Both the position numbers and the translations under genes were made by a program. 64,000 nt of DNA, taken from Tsukamurella tyrosinosolvens (GTDB taxonomy: Bacteria > Actinomycetota > Actinomycetes > Mycobacteriales > Mycobacteriaceae). The first letter of the stretch is position 1, and each line of letters opens with the position of its first letter. This document shows, one piece after another, positions 61,080 to 64,000 of this stretch. The notes beneath the pieces were generated by a model, which worked only from the letters and a program-made list of their open reading frames with translations, was not told the origin of the DNA and ran no database searches. The stretch covers positions 2,294,001 through 2,358,000 of the forward strand of contig NZ_FNSA01000003.1 in assembly GCF_900104775.1 (NCBI RefSeq). Reading direction: 5' to 3'.

Positions 61080-64000
61080 ATGACCCGTACGCATCAGCAG
61101 CCGCTGCAGTCGAGTTTCCTGGAGGCGGCCTCGAGCCGTGTTCTCATAGGCGACGGTGCGATGGGCACGATGTTGCAGGCAGCGGACCTGACCCTGGACG
61201 ATTTCCTGGGGCTGGAGGGCTGCAACGAGATCCTCAACGACACCCGGCCGGACGTGCTGGAGGGGATCCACCGTGCGTACTTCGCCGCCGGCGCCGACGC
61301 GGTGGAGACCAACACCTTCGGCTGCAACCTGAGCAATCTCGGCGATTACGACATCGCCGATCGCATCCGGGAACTGTCGGAGAAGGGCGTCGCGATCGCC
61401 CGGAAGGTCGCCGACGAGTTCGCTGCGGACGGCACGCCCCGGTTCGTCCTGGGCTCGATCGGGCCCGGGACCAAGCTGCCGACGCTGGGCCACACGTCGT
61501 TCGCGGTGATCCGCGACGCGTACGCGGAGGCCGCGCGCGGCATGCTCGACGGTGGCGCCGACGCCTTCCTCATCGAGACCTGCCAGGACATCCTGCAGTC
61601 GAAGGCCGCGGTGCTGGGCTGCCATGCCGCGATGGAGGAGTTGGGTCGGCGGATCCCGATCATCGTGCACGTCACGGTGGAGACCACCGGCACGATGCTG
61701 CTCGGTTCGGAGATCGGTGCCGCGCTCACGGCGCTGGAGCCGCTGGGCATCGACATGATCGGGCTCAACTGCGCCACCGGCCCGGCGGAGATGAGCGAGC
61801 ACCTGCGGCACCTGTCGCGGCATTCGACGATCCCCGTCTCGGTCATGCCGAACGCGGGCCTGCCCGTGCTGGGCAAGAACGGCGCCGAGTACCCGCTCAC
61901 TCCGGAGGAGCTGGCGGAGGCCCTGTCCGGGTTCGTCGCCGAGTTCGGGCTGAGCTTCGTCGGCGGCTGCTGCGGTACCACCCCGGAGCACATCCGGCAG
62001 GTCGCCGAGGCGGTGCGCGGAACCGAGCGCCTGCAGCGGGTTCCCGAGACCGAGAGCGCGGTCAGCTCGCTGTACACCTCGGTGCCGTTCGCGCAGGACA
62101 GCTCGATCCTGATGATCGCCGAGCGCACGAACTCCAACGGCTCCAAGGCCTTCCGCGAGGCGATGCTGGCCGGCGATCACGACAAGTGCGTCGACATCGC
62201 CAAGGACCAGGTGCGCGACGGCGCCCACATGCTCGACCTCAACGTCGACTACGTCGGCCGCGACGGCGCCGCGGACATGGCGGCGCTGGCGTCCCGGTTC
62301 GCGACCGCGTCGACACTGCCGGTGATGATCGACTCGACCGAGCCGGCGGTGATCCGGGCCGGCCTGGAGCACCTGGGCGGACGGTGCGCCGTGAACTCGG
62401 TGAACTACGAGGACGGCGACGGCCCGGAGTCGCGGTTCACCAAGATCATGGAGCAGGTCGTGGCGCACGGCGCCGCGGTCGTGGCTCTCACGATCGACGA
62501 GGAGGGCCAGGCCCGCACCGCCGAGTGGAAGGTGCGGATCGCCGAGCGGCTCATCGCCGACCTCACCGGCAACTGGGGCCTGTCGCTCGACGACGTCATC
62601 ATCGATCCACTGGTCTTCCCGATCTCCACCGGCCAGGAGGAGGTCCGGCGCGACGCACTCGAGACCATCGAGGCCGTGAAGATCCTGCACGCGAAGTACC
62701 CGAGCCTGCACTTCACCGTCGGCCTGTCGAACGTCTCGTTCGGGTTGAACCCCGCCGCGCGGCAGGTGCTGAACTCGGTGTTCCTGCACGAGCTCACGGA
62801 GGCCGGGCTCGACTCCGCGATCCTGCACGCGTCGAAGATCCTGCCGATGAGCAGGATCGAGGACGTGCAGCGCGAGACCGCGCTGGACCTGGTCTACGAC
62901 CGCCGCGGCCTCGACGGGCTGCAGTCGCAGGGCGACCCGGACTACAACCCGCTGTCGAAGCTGATGGAGCTGTTCGAGGGCGTCTCGGCGGCCGGTGCGC
63001 GTGAGTCCCGCGCGCAGGAGCTCGCGAAGCTGCCGCTGTTCGAGCGGCTGGAGCGGCGCATCGTCGACGGCGAGCGGGAGGGCCTGGACGCCGATCTGGA
63101 CGCGGCGCTGCAGGAGAAGCCTGCGCTGGCGATCATCAACGAGACGCTGCTGTCCGGCATGAAGACCGTCGGTGAGCTGTTCGGCTCCGGCCAGATGCAG
63201 TTGCCCTTCGTGCTGCAGTCCGCCGAGGTGATGAAGGCGGCCGTCGCCTACCTCGAGCCGCACATGGAGAAGTCGGAGGACGACGCGGGTAAGGGCCGGA
63301 TCGTGCTCGCCACTGTCAAGGGCGATGTGCACGACATCGGCAAGAACCTCGTCGACATCATCCTGTCCAACAACGGCTACGAGGTGGTCAACATCGGCAT
63401 CAAGCAGCCGATTGCCGCCATCGTCGAGGCCGCGGAGGACAAGCACGCCGACGTGATCGGCATGTCCGGCCTGCTCGTGAAGTCGACCGTGGTGATGAAG
63501 GAGAACCTCGAGGAGCTCAACACCCGCGGCCTGGGGGAGAAGTACCCCGTGCTGCTGGGCGGCGCTGCCCTGACCCGCGCCTACGTCGAGAACGACCTGG
63601 CGGAGGTGTACGCGGGCGAGGTCAGCTACGCCCGCGACGCCTTCGAGGGCCTGCGTCTGATGGACGACATCATGGCGCTCAAGCGCGGCGACGGGCCAGA
63701 CCCCGACAGCCCCGAGGCCCTGGCGGCTGCGGAGAAGGCCCGCGAGCGCAAGGAGCGGCACGCCCGCAGCCGCCGTATCGCCGAGAAGCGCAAGGCCGAG
63801 GCGGCGCCGGTCGTGGTGCCGGACCGCTCCGACGTGGCGCTGGACTTCGAGGTTGCCACCCCGCCGTTCTGGGGCACCCGCGTCGTCAAGGGCATCGCGA
63901 TCAGCGAGTACGCGTCCCTGCTCGATGAGCGCGCACTGTTCTTCGGCCAGTGGGGCCTGCGCGGCGCCCGGAAGGGCGAGGGCCCGTCGTACGAGGAACT
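61080..64000 (+). CDS. metH: Cobalamin-dependent methionine synthase, 3' end outside window
   Basis: At least 973 residues, cut by the right edge. Homocysteine domain (1-325) with zinc cysteines Cys231 (GLNCATG) and Cys297-Cys298 (GGCCGTT); pterin-binding domain (about 340-640, NERTNSNGSKAF and EDGDGPE); cobalamin domain with cap (about 650-745) and DxHxxG at Asp749-His751 in KGDVHDIGKNLV. The C-terminal SAM-reactivation domain starts before the edge (about 925 onward). It transfers methyl from methyltetrahydrofolate via B12 to homocysteine. Promoter TACCCT 6 nt before ATG. Counterpart of Rv2124c. Confidence 0.96.
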   Translation, partial: MTRTHQQPLQSSFLEAASSRVLIGDGAMGTMLQAADLTLDDFLGLEGCNEILNDTRPDVLEGIHRAYFAAGADAVETNTFGCNLSNLGDYDIADRIRELSEKGVAIARKVADEFAADGTPRFVLGSIGPGTKLPTLGHTSFAVIRDAYAEAARGMLDGGADAFLIETCQDILQSKAAVLGCHAAMEELGRRIPIIVHVTVETTGTMLLGSEIGAALTALEPLGIDMIGLNCATGPAEMSEHLRHLSRHSTIPVSVMPNAGLPVLGKNGAEYPLTPEELAEALSGFVAEFGLSFVGGCCGTTPEHIRQVAEAVRGTERLQRVPETESAVSSLYTSVPFAQDSSILMIAERTNSNGSKAFREAMLAGDHDKCVDIAKDQVRDGAHMLDLNVDYVGRDGAADMAALASRFATASTLPVMIDSTEPAVIRAGLEHLGGRCAVNSVNYEDGDGPESRFTKIMEQVVAHGAAVVALTIDEEGQARTAEWKVRIAERLIADLTGNWGLSLDDVIIDPLVFPISTGQEEVRRDALETIEAVKILHAKYPSLHFTVGLSNVSFGLNPAARQVLNSVFLHELTEAGLDSAILHASKILPMSRIEDVQRETALDLVYDRRGLDGLQSQGDPDYNPLSKLMELFEGVSAAGARESRAQELAKLPLFERLERRIVDGEREGLDADLDAALQEKPALAIINETLLSGMKTVGELFGSGQMQLPFVLQSAEVMKAAVAYLEPHMEKSEDDAGKGRIVLATVKGDVHDIGKNLVDIILSNNGYEVVNIGIKQPIAAIVEAAEDKHADVIGMSGLLVKSTVVMKENLEELNTRGLGEKYPVLLGGAALTRAYVENDLAEVYAGEVSYARDAFEGLRLMDDIMALKRGDGPDPDSPEALAAAEKARERKERHARSRRIAEKRKAEAAPVVVPDRSDVALDFEVATPPFWGTRVVKGIAISEYASLLDERALFFGQWGLRGARKGEGPSYEE

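Overview
This is a dense, high-GC actinobacterial chromosome segment with 63 protein-coding genes, one tRNA and no gene-free stretch above about 250 bases. mshC places it among mycothiol producers. The right third (44.5-64 kb) keeps the gene content and order of the Mycobacterium tuberculosis Rv2141c-Rv2124c block: M20 peptidase, PEBP protein, pyrD, LppL-type lipoprotein, uppP, histidine phosphatase, DUF3090, SCO1664 family, mshC, PAC2, metH. A Mycobacteriales genome outside Mycobacterium, such as Tsukamurella or Gordonia, is my best inference. No prophage, insertion sequence or CRISPR array was seen.

Layout. 1-1.76 kb: TDT/TehA-type carrier (cut by the left edge) divergent from a LysR regulator. 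1.7-8.3 kb: aminophosphonate locus, with an ABC importer and a FAD amine oxidase on the minus strand, divergent from a GntR regulator and a phosphonatase-like hydrolase. 9.3-14.3 kb: methylmalonyl-CoA mutase mutA-mutB plus the chaperone meaB. 14.3-17.1 kb: LuxR-type regulator, amidase, flavodoxin-like protein. 17.1-20.4 kb: unrecognised three-gene operon (ThDP enzyme, SRPBCC protein, KAS III-like enzyme with an altered active site). 20.4-31 kb: membrane-anchored esterase, TrpB2, PAS-GGDEF-EAL protein, Gfo/Idh oxidoreductase, amino-acid permease, and a StyA-like/DszC-like flavoenzyme pair. 31-44.3 kb: secreted pyroglutamyl-peptidase-like protein, FadD19-like acyl-CoA ligase under KstR-like boxes, a VapBC pair, nucleoside hydrolase, a zinc-ribbon SDR, gluconokinase, an old-yellow-enzyme reductase with the same KstR-like box, a MFS/TetR pair with tandem operators, a DUF4185 (GH183-type) protein and tRNA-Leu(GAG). 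44.5-64 kb: the conserved Rv2141c-Rv2124c-like block, interrupted by a LysR/DapA-like/DUF4173 segment and by a putative MNIO peptide-modification operon.

The best candidate for a little-described system is 55.3-58.3 kb: two tandem membrane proteins (TIGR04222-like) with Gly/Cys-repeat tails, a DUF692/MNIO iron oxidase translationally coupled to them, and a small partner protein. One of the two tail proteins carries a +1 frameshift in a 7-nt homopolymer. The ThDP-SRPBCC-KAS III operon is the second candidate. Sixteen genes share a TANNNT box ending 6-7 nt before the start codon, which indicates widespread leaderless transcription; many operon genes overlap by GTGA or ATGA.
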